DNA of 64,000 bases from Candidatus Gastranaerophilales bacterium (GCA_944323485.1 CALUSR010000002.1:256048-320047), one strand, 5' to 3'; shown: positions 42,567 through 53,689, counted from the stretch's first letter. Program-made: numbers and translations. Notes: generated by a model from the letters alone, not told the origin.

Positions 42567-44039
42567 TTAATCTATTTTAACGGGAGTATCTTTCAGAGAT
42601 TTTCCTTCTGCGGCATATTGCTGGATACATTTTGTTGCGGTGCGTTTGTTACTGACGCAGGAAGAACCGCCGACACAACCGCCTTCGCAGGTCATTACCT
42701 CAACAAGATTACCTTCAGGACACTCTCCGTTCTTTGCCCAAGATTTGAGTTCTCTGATTGATTTGACATCAAGACCGTTAATAAGAATCGGACTGATTTT
42801 TACAGCGTCATCATCATCACTTGCAACTTTTACTGAATTGGCGACACCGCCTGTTATTGCAAAATTGCGCCCTTCTTTTGACGCAGCGACATCAAACTCA
42901 TAATCCTTGCATTTTGATAAATCAAGTTCGAGAGCTGTAAATATATCATCCATCTCTTCAAAACTCATAACAAAATCAACATTCTTGTCAAACTGTCCTT
43001 CTTTTCTCTTGGCAACACAAGGACCGATAAACACACTCAAGCAATCAGGAACTTCTTTTTTGGCTATCTCTGCCGTATAAGCCATAGGAGTCAGAGTATC
43101 AGAAACAAATGGAGCAAGCTCAGGAACATGGTTTCTGACAAGTTCTTTGTAAGAAGCACAACAAGATGTTGTCATAAACTTGTCGCCTCTTTCCATTCTT
43201 TCTTTGAAATCCTTTGCTTCATTTACAGCAGTAATATCAGCGCCTCTTGCCACCTCAATAACTTTATAAAAACCTATATCTATCAATGCTTGCGCTATTT
43301 TATTTATGCTGAAAGGTATTTGACCGACAACAGACGGAGCAAGCATTGCAACAAGTTTTTTGCCTTCCTTGATTTTGCGCAAAACATCTATAACCTGGCT
43401 TTTTTCATGTACGGCACCGAACGGGCATGTTGCAACACAAGCACCGCATCCGATACATTTCGAAAAATCTATCTCGGCATGACCATGTTCATTTTTATGG
43501 ATAGCCTTTGTCGGACAGCTGTTTTCGCAGGGAACAATAATCTTTGCAATGGCATTGTAAGGACATGCCTGCATACACTTCATACATCCCTTACACTTAT
43601 TACCATCTATAACTGATTTTCCGTTTATAGAGCTGATTGCATTAAAATGACAGCTATTAATACACGGTTTTGCGACACAGTTCTGGCACAAATCCGTAAC
43701 ATATATTCTGTTCGGAACACATCCATGACATGCCGTATCGATTACTGTGAGAATATCTTCTTCCAAATTTTCACGCTGCATAGCCTCTTGAGCATAGTTA
43801 TAAAGAGGTTTCATTTCATCGTCACTCTCGACATTATGACCTAATGAAGCAATTACTCTTTGTCTTAAGATAGCTCTTTCTTTATATATACAGCATCTGT
43901 AAGGGATTTCAGCATTTTTAGGACGCATATCAAATGGGATTTTATCCGCTGTTTTGGCAAAGTCATCGCTGTAAAAAGCTTTTATCAGCCTGACAAGTAT
44001 TTCCTTCTTCAGTTCTGTTGTATTATTCGGATTTTGCAT
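42567..44039 (-). CDS. [FeFe] hydrogenase, group-B-like
   Basis: A 490-residue iron-only hydrogenase. Residues 105-215 hold ferredoxin-type clusters (CQNCVAKPC, CKGCMKCMQACP, CIGCGACVATCP). The H-cluster domain has variant motifs: TSCCAS (near 290; canonical TSCCP), GPCVAKRKE (near 340; canonical MPCxxKxxE) and a third motif of the form ExMTCxGGCxGGSSC (near 450). These variants match group B, whose role (hydrogen production or sensing) is unsettled. GAAGGG precedes the ATG. HydEFG maturases and NADH-linked subunits are not in the window. Confidence 0.88.
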   Translation of the reverse strand: MQNPNNTTELKKEILVRLIKAFYSDDFAKTADKIPFDMRPKNAEIPYRCCIYKERAILRQRVIASLGHNVESDDEMKPLYNYAQEAMQRENLEEDILTVIDTACHGCVPNRIYVTDLCQNCVAKPCINSCHFNAISSINGKSVIDGNKCKGCMKCMQACPYNAIAKIIVPCENSCPTKAIHKNEHGHAEIDFSKCIGCGACVATCPFGAVHEKSQVIDVLRKIKEGKKLVAMLAPSVVGQIPFSINKIAQALIDIGFYKVIEVARGADITAVNEAKDFKERMERGDKFMTTSCCASYKELVRNHVPELAPFVSDTLTPMAYTAEIAKKEVPDCLSVFIGPCVAKRKEGQFDKNVDFVMSFEEMDDIFTALELDLSKCKDYEFDVAASKEGRNFAITGGVANSVKVASDDDDAVKISPILINGLDVKSIRELKSWAKNGECPEGNLVEVMTCEGGCVGGSSCVSNKRTATKCIQQYAAEGKSLKDTPVKID

Positions 44040-44204
44040 ATTCTTACCCTTCAGTTAACCATTACAATAAAATTTTAACATCAAATAATCAAAAAAATGT
44101 AAAGATTTAATTAAATTTTTTCGTGAAAAAGCAATACAGACGTGACTTTTAGAAGTTTAATCGTAACAAAACTCACCCGTTAATCGTGATTTTTTGAACA
44201 AAAC

Positions 44205-44996
44205 TTATAAAAGAATAAGACTCAATCCTATCATAAACATCCCTGCAAGAATGCCTATTATTACATGATGGTTTTCCCCATACTCTCTTGCAAGAGGCAA
44301 AAGAGTATCAAAGGAGATATAAACCATAATCCCGGCGACAGCCGCAAACATTGCTCCGACCATGCTAGGAGGCATAATGGTCTTCAAAAGAATAAAACCG
44401 AGAACACCGCCTACCGGCTCTGATATCCCTGATAAGAACGAATAAAATATTGCCTGCCTTTTCTGCCCGCTTGCATGAAAAATAGGCAGTGCAATTGCTA
44501 TTCCTTCGGGGATATTATGAATGGCTATCGCTATAGCGACAGGAATACCAAGGGTTACATCCTGACTTGAAACAAGAAACGTCGCCATCCCTTCGGGGAA
44601 GTTGTGTACAGCGACAGCTATTGCCGTAATCAATCCCGCTCTTTTTATTTTGTGTATTCTATGGTCACATTCGGCAGGAGATGAAAACAAGTCAGTTTCA
44701 ATATGATCTGGAATAAAATAGTCTATAAGCGTTGCAACTGCTATACCTGCAAAAAAGGCAAAAAAGCTGATTACAGATGATGTATGAGCAGAAAAAGACA
44801 TCCCGAGCATCTGCTGAGCATCAAGCATAATAGCTGTCAAACTGACATAAATCATTACACCGGCAGAAAATCCCAAGCCTATAGAGAGAGCTTTCATATT
44901 ATCCCGTCTTACAAAAAAAGTCAAAAAACCGCCCAGAACAGTCGACATGCCGGCAAGCAGAGTAAGTATTATTGCAATTAAATATTTATTGTCCAT
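44205..44996 (-). CDS. zupT: ZIP family zinc transporter ZupT
   Basis: A 263-residue metal importer with eight membrane segments. The two metal-binding helices read HNFPEGMATF (near residue 132) and HNIPEGIAIALP (near 162), the ZupT pattern. A His-containing loop (DHIETD, ECDHRIHKIKR) lies between segments 3 and 4. No Shine-Dalgarno sequence; the start region is nearly identical to that of the Gdx gene at 61444. Confidence 0.94.
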   Translation of the reverse strand: MDNKYLIAIILTLLAGMSTVLGGFLTFFVRRDNMKALSIGLGFSAGVMIYVSLTAIMLDAQQMLGMSFSAHTSSVISFFAFFAGIAVATLIDYFIPDHIETDLFSSPAECDHRIHKIKRAGLITAIAVAVHNFPEGMATFLVSSQDVTLGIPVAIAIAIHNIPEGIAIALPIFHASGQKRQAIFYSFLSGISEPVGGVLGFILLKTIMPPSMVGAMFAAVAGIMVYISFDTLLPLAREYGENHHVIIGILAGMFMIGLSLILL

Positions 44997-45005
44997 AGTG
45001 AGATT

Positions 45006-45014
45006 ATTTTATCA
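45006..45014 (-). promoter_or_regulatory. Extended -10 promoter for zupT, apparently leaderless
   Basis: On the minus strand TGA-TAAAAT, nine bases (AATCTCACT), then ATG. The Gdx gene has TAAAAT-AATCTGACT-ATG, matching at 18 of 20 positions over the shared stretch. Confidence 0.55.
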
Positions 45015-45131
45015 CGAGAAAAAAACAGGGACTAAAAAATATTTATATAATTATCTGCAAGTAGCTTAACTTTTTTGATGATGTATTCGGCAGTTATTAT
45101 GTTTTATAATGACTAAAAAGGAGGTTTAATT

Positions 45132-45473
45132 ATGTTTTGGATTCTTAGATGGATTTTATTTGCACTGGCTGTAATGTTTACAGCATGGTTAATCCCGGGC
45201 ATCAGTGTTGACGGTTTTTGGAGCGCACTGTGGGTATGCGTTATTTTGGGTATTATAAACGTATTTATAAAACCTCTTATATACCTTATCTCACTTCCAA
45301 TCAACATACTGACTCTTGGGTTGTTCGGTTTTGTAATTAATGCCCTGCTGCTTTTATTAGCGGGTCATATAACCCCGGGATTTGCCGTTGACGGTTTTTG
45401 GAGTGCGTTATTAGGCTCAATCGTCCTATCAATCTTAGGCGTTGCAGTAAACCAGATCGGAGATAAAAAATAA
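45132..45473 (+). CDS. Phage-holin-like four-helix membrane protein (PF04020 family)
   Basis: A 113-residue, four-segment integral membrane protein of the 'phage holin family 4_2' type. Despite the name this family is usually chromosomal and unrelated to lysis. Two halves each carry PG-x-x-VDGFWSAL, an internal duplication also visible in DNA (GTTGACGGTTTTTGGAG twice). KPLIYLISLPINILTLGLF is the family's central segment. AAGGAGG lies eight bases before the ATG, with TATAAT at 45105-45110. No phage genes nearby. Confidence 0.85.
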   Translation: MFWILRWILFALAVMFTAWLIPGISVDGFWSALWVCVILGIINVFIKPLIYLISLPINILTLGLFGFVINALLLLLAGHITPGFAVDGFWSALLGSIVLSILGVAVNQIGDKK

Positions 45474-45533
45474 ACAGCCAATCAGAACTAATCCTCATCG
45501 GCAATGGCAAAATTTGCAAAAATTTTACATATT

Positions 45534-46262
45534 ATGGATATGAAAAGATTAGGACTGTTTATTTTATTTTCGCTTATATTTTTTAACCTTAATGCATCGG
45601 CAGAAAGCTGTTTAGATGATGAACGTGTTCTCAGAACGGAACATATGTTCTGCGAAGATGGTGCGCTATCTGATGAGGTTATCATAACAAACCTGAGAAA
45701 CATTATATGCAAAGGAAATGTCTTCAAAGTTGCATTTGAATGTAAATTCTGGTCAGAATGTGCAAAAGCAGGAGATAGAGTTAACTTTAGCGTGCCAGAA
45801 AGCATCTACACACAGGAGGGAACTCTGCTGATACCGACAGGATCAAGAGTTGTCGCAACTGTTCTAAAAATAGAAAAGCAGCGAATCCCAAATAAAAACG
45901 CAAGAGTTTTTTTGAAGTTTGAATGTCTTATACTGCCTGATGGGAGTGCTGTTGTTATGTCTGGAAAACCTTTGACGGAAGATGGAGCCTTAAAAGAAAG
46001 TCCCTGGATGACAGCAGGCAAACTTAGCGCTTATACCCTCGGACTTGGTGTTGTCGGCGCAGGAGCAGCCACCGGATTTGCCTTCATTCCTCATCCTCTT
46101 CGTCTTGGTGTTGCTTATGCAATAGGTATCCCAATAGGAACAAGCATCGGGCTGATTACCGGCCTTGTAACTCCTGGATTGAAATACCATGCAAAAGCAG
46201 GCGAGGTTGTCACCATCATCTTATGCGACAATCTATGTTTGAAAAAACAATGCTGTCCCTAG
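45534..46262 (+). CDS. Secreted hypothetical protein with glycine-rich membrane segments
   Basis: About 242 residues from the ATG at 45534 (a second ATG at 45540 gives MKRLGLFILFSLIFFNLNASA, a good signal peptide; the frame back to 45504 adds ten residues and no ribosome binding site). The mature domain has paired cysteines and predicted strands (LLIPTGSRVVATVLKI, FLKFECLILPDGSAVVMSGKP). Two Gly-rich hydrophobic segments (LGLGVVGAGAATGFAF, GIPIGTSIGLITGLV) and a Cys-rich tail (CDNLCLKKQCC) follow. No family recognised. Likely an envelope protein. Confidence 0.7.
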   Translation: MDMKRLGLFILFSLIFFNLNASAESCLDDERVLRTEHMFCEDGALSDEVIITNLRNIICKGNVFKVAFECKFWSECAKAGDRVNFSVPESIYTQEGTLLIPTGSRVVATVLKIEKQRIPNKNARVFLKFECLILPDGSAVVMSGKPLTEDGALKESPWMTAGKLSAYTLGLGVVGAGAATGFAFIPHPLRLGVAYAIGIPIGTSIGLITGLVTPGLKYHAKAGEVVTIILCDNLCLKKQCCP

Positions 46263-46365
46263 AATGGTATATCAAAAGAGAATACTTTTTCTCTATTCCT
46301 TAAGCAATTTTTATCAACAAAATGTTTTTATAAATATATAAAAGAGGGATAAGAGGACAAAGACT

Positions 46366-47178
46366 TTGATAGGTAAATATCATACCTCAATTACAAATGA
46401 GGCGTTAGGAACAAGCTTTAACGGATATGCCGTAAATTATATAGAAAAGGGCAATATTGATTCAGACGAACTGAGAGATTACAAAGAAGGAATAACGGAT
46501 GGTTATGACCTCAGCGCTCAACACTTCAACAAAACGAGTCTTGAGAAATGCGATGAATTTTTCGAAGATGCGCAGGATGTTGTCCTTGAAGACTTTATTG
46601 AAGCAGCAAAAGCTGACGGAGCAGAAGAAGACGAACTTTACGAGCAGGCGTTCTACGACCTCGGACGTTTGGTTCACAACATACAGGACTTTTATTCCCA
46701 TACAAACTGGATAAACTTAAATCAAGATGAATTGTGGAATGAAGACATCGACAACCCGAATGTTGACGACCTTGAAAAGTTCAAGACAGGTGACTATTCT
46801 TATTTCTCACAGTTTCTGGATCAAATAAATCCGTTTTATAAATTGTATTTATCAGCGAACTATGATGCTCTTTACGAAGATGATTCATCCATTTCACACT
46901 ATGGCATAAATAAAGATGAACCGGGCACCATAGCTGATGAACTCTATGAAGATAAATACGGTGTTTCAGGTTTTACACTGGCTTCTGATATGGCAAGAGA
47001 ACACACCGCGCAAAAATGGGATGAGATAGACAGTGCACTGAAAGAGTCTTTGAGCGAAGAAGAATATGAAAACCTAAAACAAAAAATGTCCGAATTTGAC
47101 TCAACACAGGAGGACTTTGACGAAAACCTCGATGAGCTCAGGGCAAACTTCAACGAAGATATGAAAGAATTGCAATAA
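46366..47178 (+). CDS. HET-C / zinc-dependent phospholipase C-like protein
   Basis: A 270-residue acidic protein with the His/Asp pattern of zinc-dependent phospholipase C and HET-C-like proteins. These are KYHTSIT at the N-terminus, DGYDLSAQHF near residue 45, the signature LGRLVHNIQDFYSHTNWI near residue 105, and AREHTAQKWDEI near 210. The C-terminal 50 residues form a charged helix. No signal peptide, unlike secreted clostridial enzymes, so a cytoplasmic or lysis-released role is possible. Starts at TTG with AAGAGGA upstream. Ends just before tRNA-Lys on the other strand. Confidence 0.72.
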   Translation: MIGKYHTSITNEALGTSFNGYAVNYIEKGNIDSDELRDYKEGITDGYDLSAQHFNKTSLEKCDEFFEDAQDVVLEDFIEAAKADGAEEDELYEQAFYDLGRLVHNIQDFYSHTNWINLNQDELWNEDIDNPNVDDLEKFKTGDYSYFSQFLDQINPFYKLYLSANYDALYEDDSSISHYGINKDEPGTIADELYEDKYGVSGFTLASDMAREHTAQKWDEIDSALKESLSEEEYENLKQKMSEFDSTQEDFDENLDELRANFNEDMKELQ

Positions 47179-47182
47179 AAAA

Positions 47183-47255
47183 TGCGTCTGGCGCGATTCG
47201 AACGCGCGACCTATCCCTTAAAAGGGGAGTGCTCTACCTGCTGAGCTACAGACGC
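47183..47255 (-). tRNA. tRNA-Lys (anticodon TTT)
   Basis: A 73-base cloverleaf: acceptor GCGTCTG/CAGACGC, D arm GCTC...GAGC, anticodon loop CTTTTAA, T arm GCGCG-TTCGAAT-CGCGC, discriminator A. The outermost anticodon-stem pair (27-43) is C-T. CCA is not encoded. On the plus strand the gene is flanked by A6 and T6, so acceptor stem plus T-run may double as a terminator. Confidence 0.95.
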
Positions 47256-47363
47256 ATTTTTTAATATTATTCAATTTTCAATGTTATTTTGTTATTTCGG
47301 CTCTCACCGTATGTATAAGATACCAACAGCATACTTTAGAGTCAAGTATTTTTTTTGAAAAAA

Positions 47364-48665
47364 TTATTTTTTCTCAAAAGGATTGCTCAAAACAATTGTC
47401 TGAGCTCTATCTGGCCCCACAGAAACAATAGAAATTTTGCATCCTATTAGTTTTTCAAGTGCCTTGATATAGTTCTGTGCATTTTCAGGAAGCTTATCAA
47501 ACGATTTCACATCAGAAGTAGCAGTTTTCCATCCAGGATATGATTCATAGACAGGTTCCAAATATTTATGAACATTGATATTGGAAACATATTTGTCATA
47601 AACTTTGCCGTTTCTTTTATCTTTGTAAGCAACACAAACTTTTATTTCATCAAAAGTATCAAAAACATCGAGTTTTGTAATTGCCATGGAGGTTAAACCG
47701 TTAACCATAACGGCATATTTTGATACAAGAGCATCGAACCATCCGCAGCGCCTTGGTCTTCCTGTTGTAACTCCATATTCATGTCCGATTTCAAGGAGTT
47801 TTTTACCATATTCATCATCAAGCTCGGTAATGAAAGGTCCCTCACCGACTCGAGTAAGATATGCCTTGCTTATGCCTACAGCCTCATCAACAAAAGCAGG
47901 ACCAACGCCGCTTCCTGTGCAAGCCCCTCCTGCTACAGGATTTGAACTTGTAACATAAGGATATGTTCCATAGTCAATATCAAGCATAGTTCCCTGAGCT
48001 CCCTCGAGAAGGATATTTTTACCTTCTTTCAGATAGTCAGACACCATATAAACAGCATCTTCGCAGAGATATGGTTTGATTATCTCTGCAGCCTTCGCAC
48101 AATAATCAAGCAGCTGCTGTTTTGTATAAGGTTTTAATCCATAAACGCCTTCAAGTTGTTTATTTTTGAGAGCAATTGCCCTGTCAAGTTTTGCATTAAG
48201 CTGCTCTTCATCAAATAAATCCTCAACTCTTATACCTATTCTGTCAAATTTATCAACATAAGTAGGACCGATACCTTTATTGGTCGTGCCGATTTTGTTT
48301 TTACCGAGGTTTTTCTCGCTGCTTGAATCGATATCAAGGTGATAAGGCATTGTAATATGTGCAAGCGGGCTGATTTTCAATTTTGATGTATCAATATTTC
48401 TTGATATAAGCCCATCCAATTCTTTTCTCAACGCTTCAGGGTGTATAACAACACCATTTCCAATCATGCAAATTTTATCACCATACAAAATTCCAGAAGG
48501 AATAAGATGAAATTTGAAAGTTTCATCTCCTACGACAACAGTATGACCTGCGTTGCAGCCGCCCTGATATCTGATTACCAAACTTGCTTCATCAGTCAGC
48601 AAATCAGTAATTTTTGCCTTTCCTTCATCTCCCCACTGAGCACCGATTACAATAACATTTGACAA
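47364..48665 (-). CDS. purA: Adenylosuccinate synthetase
   Basis: First committed step from IMP to AMP, using GTP and aspartate. 433 residues. The N-terminal VIGAQWGDEGKAKITD P-loop, YQGGCNAGHTVV, the IMP-binding IGTTNKGIGPTYVDK and the Asp-loop VTTGRPRRCGW are present. Starts at TTG, with AAGGAG eight bases upstream and no nearby ATG in frame. Stands alone; the second beta-propeller gene is divergent. Confidence 0.96.
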   Translation of the reverse strand: MSNVIVIGAQWGDEGKAKITDLLTDEASLVIRYQGGCNAGHTVVVGDETFKFHLIPSGILYGDKICMIGNGVVIHPEALRKELDGLISRNIDTSKLKISPLAHITMPYHLDIDSSSEKNLGKNKIGTTNKGIGPTYVDKFDRIGIRVEDLFDEEQLNAKLDRAIALKNKQLEGVYGLKPYTKQQLLDYCAKAAEIIKPYLCEDAVYMVSDYLKEGKNILLEGAQGTMLDIDYGTYPYVTSSNPVAGGACTGSGVGPAFVDEAVGISKAYLTRVGEGPFITELDDEYGKKLLEIGHEYGVTTGRPRRCGWFDALVSKYAVMVNGLTSMAITKLDVFDTFDEIKVCVAYKDKRNGKVYDKYVSNINVHKYLEPVYESYPGWKTATSDVKSFDKLPENAQNYIKALEKLIGCKISIVSVGPDRAQTIVLSNPFEKK

Positions 48666-48800
48666 AATATCGCTCCTTCATTTTCCGCACCATTCAAAAT
48701 TGTCTGACAAATTCGAGAGAAAAACAATCTTTTTTGAACTAATGCAAACAATTTTTATCAGCATTTTTACTTTATTATATCCAACATGATAAAATTACTC

Positions 48801-48840
48801 TTATCTGCATTGGATTAGTTTTTAGGGGTATGTCTGAGTG
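48801..48840 (+). repeat. Leader shared with the gene at 20376
   Basis: TTATCTGCATTGGATTAG, T-run, AGGGGTATGTCTGA and a GTG start; about 38 of 41 aligned positions match the copy at 20374-20414, while the coding sequences have diverged strongly. Confidence 0.8.
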
Positions 48841-50208
48841 TTTAAGAAGTTTGGAATATATATTTTTTTGACAATTTTAGTAATATCAATTAGTTTATCT
48901 TTTATTAATAAAGAGTCTTACGATAATACCTATGGGAGCTTTATAAAAGGACCTGATATGAAATATGCCCGACAGGAAAATTTTGAAGCTATCAAGTTAA
49001 AGGATGGTCGTGTATTAATCTTGGGATTTAACCACAAAAGATATGCAGAATCTGAAAAGGAAGCACTTTCTTATGTTAGTTCTTTAAAAAAGAAAGAAAA
49101 AGAAAGATATCTAAATGAATATCATCATAAGCCATCAGAAATGTATAACCCGAAAACAAATTCATTTCAGGAGGTAGAGTTTCCAAAAGATTTTTATTAC
49201 AATTCAAAGGGGCTATTACTTAATGATGGAAGAGTATTATTTACAGATGTACTCCTATATGATGATAATAACAATATTTCCAGAGCTTTTTCTATCTATA
49301 ACTTTGAGAGCAAAAAAATAGAGTTGACTCTACCGATAAATAATAAATTGATAATAAAAAATGATGGAACAAAGATAGATAAATTACCTCAGGAAGAAGT
49401 TTTTATCTATGATATTGATACATTATTATTAAAAGATGGGAATGTTCTTGTTATGTATCATTCTCCAATACTGCAAGAAGATTTTAACAATAGGAAAATA
49501 TATGATTCGAATTATCTGAGTGCATTATATAAATTAGCAGAAGAGAAGAACAAAATAGAAATATTCAATCCTAAAACAAGAGTTTTTGAATTTATAGGAT
49601 ATTTAAATTTAGTTGATGTTAAAAATAATATACTCTTAGATAATGGAGATGTATTAATAGTGTCTTCGTCTTTACAATCAAGTCTATATAACCCTGATGG
49701 AAAAAAACTTAAAATGATTGATTCTTTAAATATACTTCATTCGAAGCCTTTGTTAAGAAAATTAGATAATGGAAATATTTTAATATTGAATGGTAGCTAC
49801 GAAAAAGTAAATGGATTAGCATCCGGGGTTCAGAAATCTGAAATATTTGATGTAAAGGATAAAAAGTTTAAACTTATTGGAAGAATGACTGAAGTAAGGG
49901 GAGGAGACCCTTTTAAAGATTTTACGGCAACAAAATTGAGAAATGGAAACATTTTAATTTCAGGAGGACATAATTCTGAAGGAGGGAGATTCCTACAATT
50001 ATTTGTCAGCCCATATTATAACTATCTAAAAAGTGCAGAAATTTATGATGTGAAAAAAAATAAATTTATAAAAATTTCAAATATGTACAAAAAAAGACGA
50101 CTGCATAAGGCAGTATTGCTTGATAACGGTGATGTTTTAATACTTGGTGGTGTTAAGGGCAGAGCATCAAAATCGACAGAAATTTTTAAGCCTAATTATT
50201 CAAACTGA
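48838..50208 (+). CDS. Membrane-anchored kelch-like beta-propeller protein
   Basis: A 456-residue paralogue of the gene at 19189-20376. An N-terminal hydrophobic segment (FGIYIFLTILVISISLSFI) acts as signal or anchor. Repeats of the form LKDGRVLILG, LNDGRVLFTD, LKDGNVLVMY, LDNGDVLIVSS, LDNGNILILNG, LRNGNILISGG and LDNGDVLILGG give at least seven kelch/propeller blades. Starts at GTG, ten bases after AGGGG. The codon use is richer in A/T (ATA, TTA, AGA, GGA) than in neighbouring core genes, which may indicate later acquisition. No catalytic motif seen. Confidence 0.75.
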   Translation: MFKKFGIYIFLTILVISISLSFINKESYDNTYGSFIKGPDMKYARQENFEAIKLKDGRVLILGFNHKRYAESEKEALSYVSSLKKKEKERYLNEYHHKPSEMYNPKTNSFQEVEFPKDFYYNSKGLLLNDGRVLFTDVLLYDDNNNISRAFSIYNFESKKIELTLPINNKLIIKNDGTKIDKLPQEEVFIYDIDTLLLKDGNVLVMYHSPILQEDFNNRKIYDSNYLSALYKLAEEKNKIEIFNPKTRVFEFIGYLNLVDVKNNILLDNGDVLIVSSSLQSSLYNPDGKKLKMIDSLNILHSKPLLRKLDNGNILILNGSYEKVNGLASGVQKSEIFDVKDKKFKLIGRMTEVRGGDPFKDFTATKLRNGNILISGGHNSEGGRFLQLFVSPYYNYLKSAEIYDVKKNKFIKISNMYKKRRLHKAVLLDNGDVLILGGVKGRASKSTEIFKPNYSN

Positions 50209-50291
50209 TAGATAAATCAGTAAAGCTTTTTTCTATATCCATATATACAAGAAAAAATCAATCCCGTACGTTTTACATAAAAAAATAGGCA

Positions 50292-50324
50292 AAATAAAAA
50301 AGGTCTTTCTTTCGAAAGACCTTG
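50292..50324 (-). terminator. Intrinsic terminator after dnaK
   Basis: On the minus strand AAGGTCTTTC against GAAAGACCTT with a four-base loop, then T6. Confidence 0.9.
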
Positions 50325-50348
50325 AAAAAAAGTTTTACGCTGTGTTTT

Positions 50349-52214
<1,866 letters not shown>

Positions 52215-52310
52215 CTATTTATTTTTCTATTGAACCTTATATTATAATTTAAGCAACAAAATTCAAAATACCCCAAAAAATAAAGAAAAATTTAACAATT
52301 TAAAAATCAT

Positions 52311-52340
52311 AAAAAAGACCGGCTGATAGACCGGTCTTTT
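52311..52340 (-). terminator. Intrinsic terminator after the symporter gene
   Basis: On the minus strand AAAAGACCGG against CCGGTCTTTT with an eight-base loop and T tail. Confidence 0.9.
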
Positions 52341-52363
52341 AGCTTAATGTTATATTTTATAAA

Positions 52364-53689
52364 TCAGACAACTTCTTTCCAGGTTTCCTGATTGCTCAAG
52401 AGTTCTCTGTCGATTTCATTCTCATTATCTGCAATAACTGAGGCGACAACAATGTCGCTTGTGACGTTCAACATAGTTCTTGTCATATCAACAATTCTGT
52501 CAATAGTGAAGAGAATTGCAAATCCCTGTACAAGCTGTTCAGGAGTCAGACCAAGTATTTTAAGAACAAGAGCGATGGTAATCAATGCTGCGCCGGGGAT
52601 ACCTGCACAGGTGCTTGATGCAACTATTGCAAATAAACAAACCATTACTATTGTCAGAAAATCAAGCTGAATGCCATAAGCCTGAGTAAGAAAGATTACA
52701 CAGATAGTCTGAAAAAGAGCAGTTGCGTCCATATTCATTGTTGCGCCAAGAGGTAAAACAAAGCTGCAAATCTTGTTGGAAATACCGACTCTTCTCTCGC
52801 AGCATGCAATAGTTACGGGCAGAGTGGCAGAACTGCTTGCAGTACCAAAAGCAACCATCATAGCTTCGGCAGATGCTCTGTATATTGACCATATATTCAA
52901 CTTGCTGAAAAGTTTCACCAAAAGAGGATATACAACTGTAAGCTGAAGGATAAATCCGACAAAGATTAATATAAGGAATTTTGATATATCTCCAAAAACA
53001 GACAGACCGTAGTTTGATACAGAAGCTGCAGTCAGAGCAAAAATACCAGGCATAGCCAGCACCATAATCCAGTCTGTTATCTTCATAGTCGAGGCAAATA
53101 TCGACTCGAAGAAAGAAACAACAGGTCTGTTAATTTCACCGATTACAGCAAGAGCACAACCGAGAATAAATACAAAGATTATGATAGGAACCATATCACC
53201 GTTTGCTAAAGAGTGAATAGGGTTGCTCGGAATCATATTCAAATACATATTGGTAATATTTTCTTTTTGAGCTGCTGCTGTAGCATTAAACTGCTGCTGA
53301 GCTTCCATTGCCTGTTGAGGGCTGATATACCCCTCGAGGTTTGTTCCAGGAGAAAAAATTCCGCCCAACACAGCTCCTATAATTACAGCTGCGATAGTTA
53401 CAAAAGCATAATACAAAACCATCTTTAAACCGATTTTGCCGAGTTGTTTGCCGTCTCCCAAACTCGCTATACCTACGATAATCGCACTAACGACAAGAGG
53501 TATAACCACCATTTGTATTAATCTTATAAACACCTGACCTGCGAAAGTAAATATTTCATTTACCGTAGGATGGTTGGCAGCCGGAAATAAAGCACCGACA
53601 ATGGCACCTGCAATAATCGCAAAGAATATATGCCAGTTTCGTTTTGCCCCAAGACCCAGTGCTACCAGAATCTGTGATTGTATTTTCAT
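52364..53689 (-). CDS. Dicarboxylate/amino acid:cation symporter (DAACS)
   Basis: A 441-residue secondary transporter of the GltP/GltT/DctA fold. Eight membrane helices and two re-entrant loops. Visible motifs are the Ser-rich hairpin ASSSATLPVT, the helix 7 motif LPLGATMNMDATALFQ (NMDGT-like, with Ala) and SSTCAGIPGAALIT with the substrate-binding helix 8 IDRIVDMTRTMLNVTSD. The frame extends upstream, but the start is the ATG at 53689 with AAAGGA ten bases before it. Substrate is probably glutamate, aspartate or a C4 acid. Monocistronic. Confidence 0.9.
   Translation of the reverse strand: MKIQSQILVALGLGAKRNWHIFFAIIAGAIVGALFPAANHPTVNEIFTFAGQVFIRLIQMVVIPLVVSAIIVGIASLGDGKQLGKIGLKMVLYYAFVTIAAVIIGAVLGGIFSPGTNLEGYISPQQAMEAQQQFNATAAAQKENITNMYLNMIPSNPIHSLANGDMVPIIIFVFILGCALAVIGEINRPVVSFFESIFASTMKITDWIMVLAMPGIFALTAASVSNYGLSVFGDISKFLILIFVGFILQLTVVYPLLVKLFSKLNIWSIYRASAEAMMVAFGTASSSATLPVTIACCERRVGISNKICSFVLPLGATMNMDATALFQTICVIFLTQAYGIQLDFLTIVMVCLFAIVASSTCAGIPGAALITIALVLKILGLTPEQLVQGFAILFTIDRIVDMTRTMLNVTSDIVVASVIADNENEIDRELLSNQETWKEVV

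Noticed and set aside
45132-45473. Prophage holin
   Set aside because: The PF04020 family is usually chromosomal; no endolysin, integrase or structural phage gene is nearby.
47340-47372. Terminator after purA
   Set aside because: Only A/T-run mirror symmetry (GAAAAAA/TTTTTTC); too weak to call a hairpin terminator.
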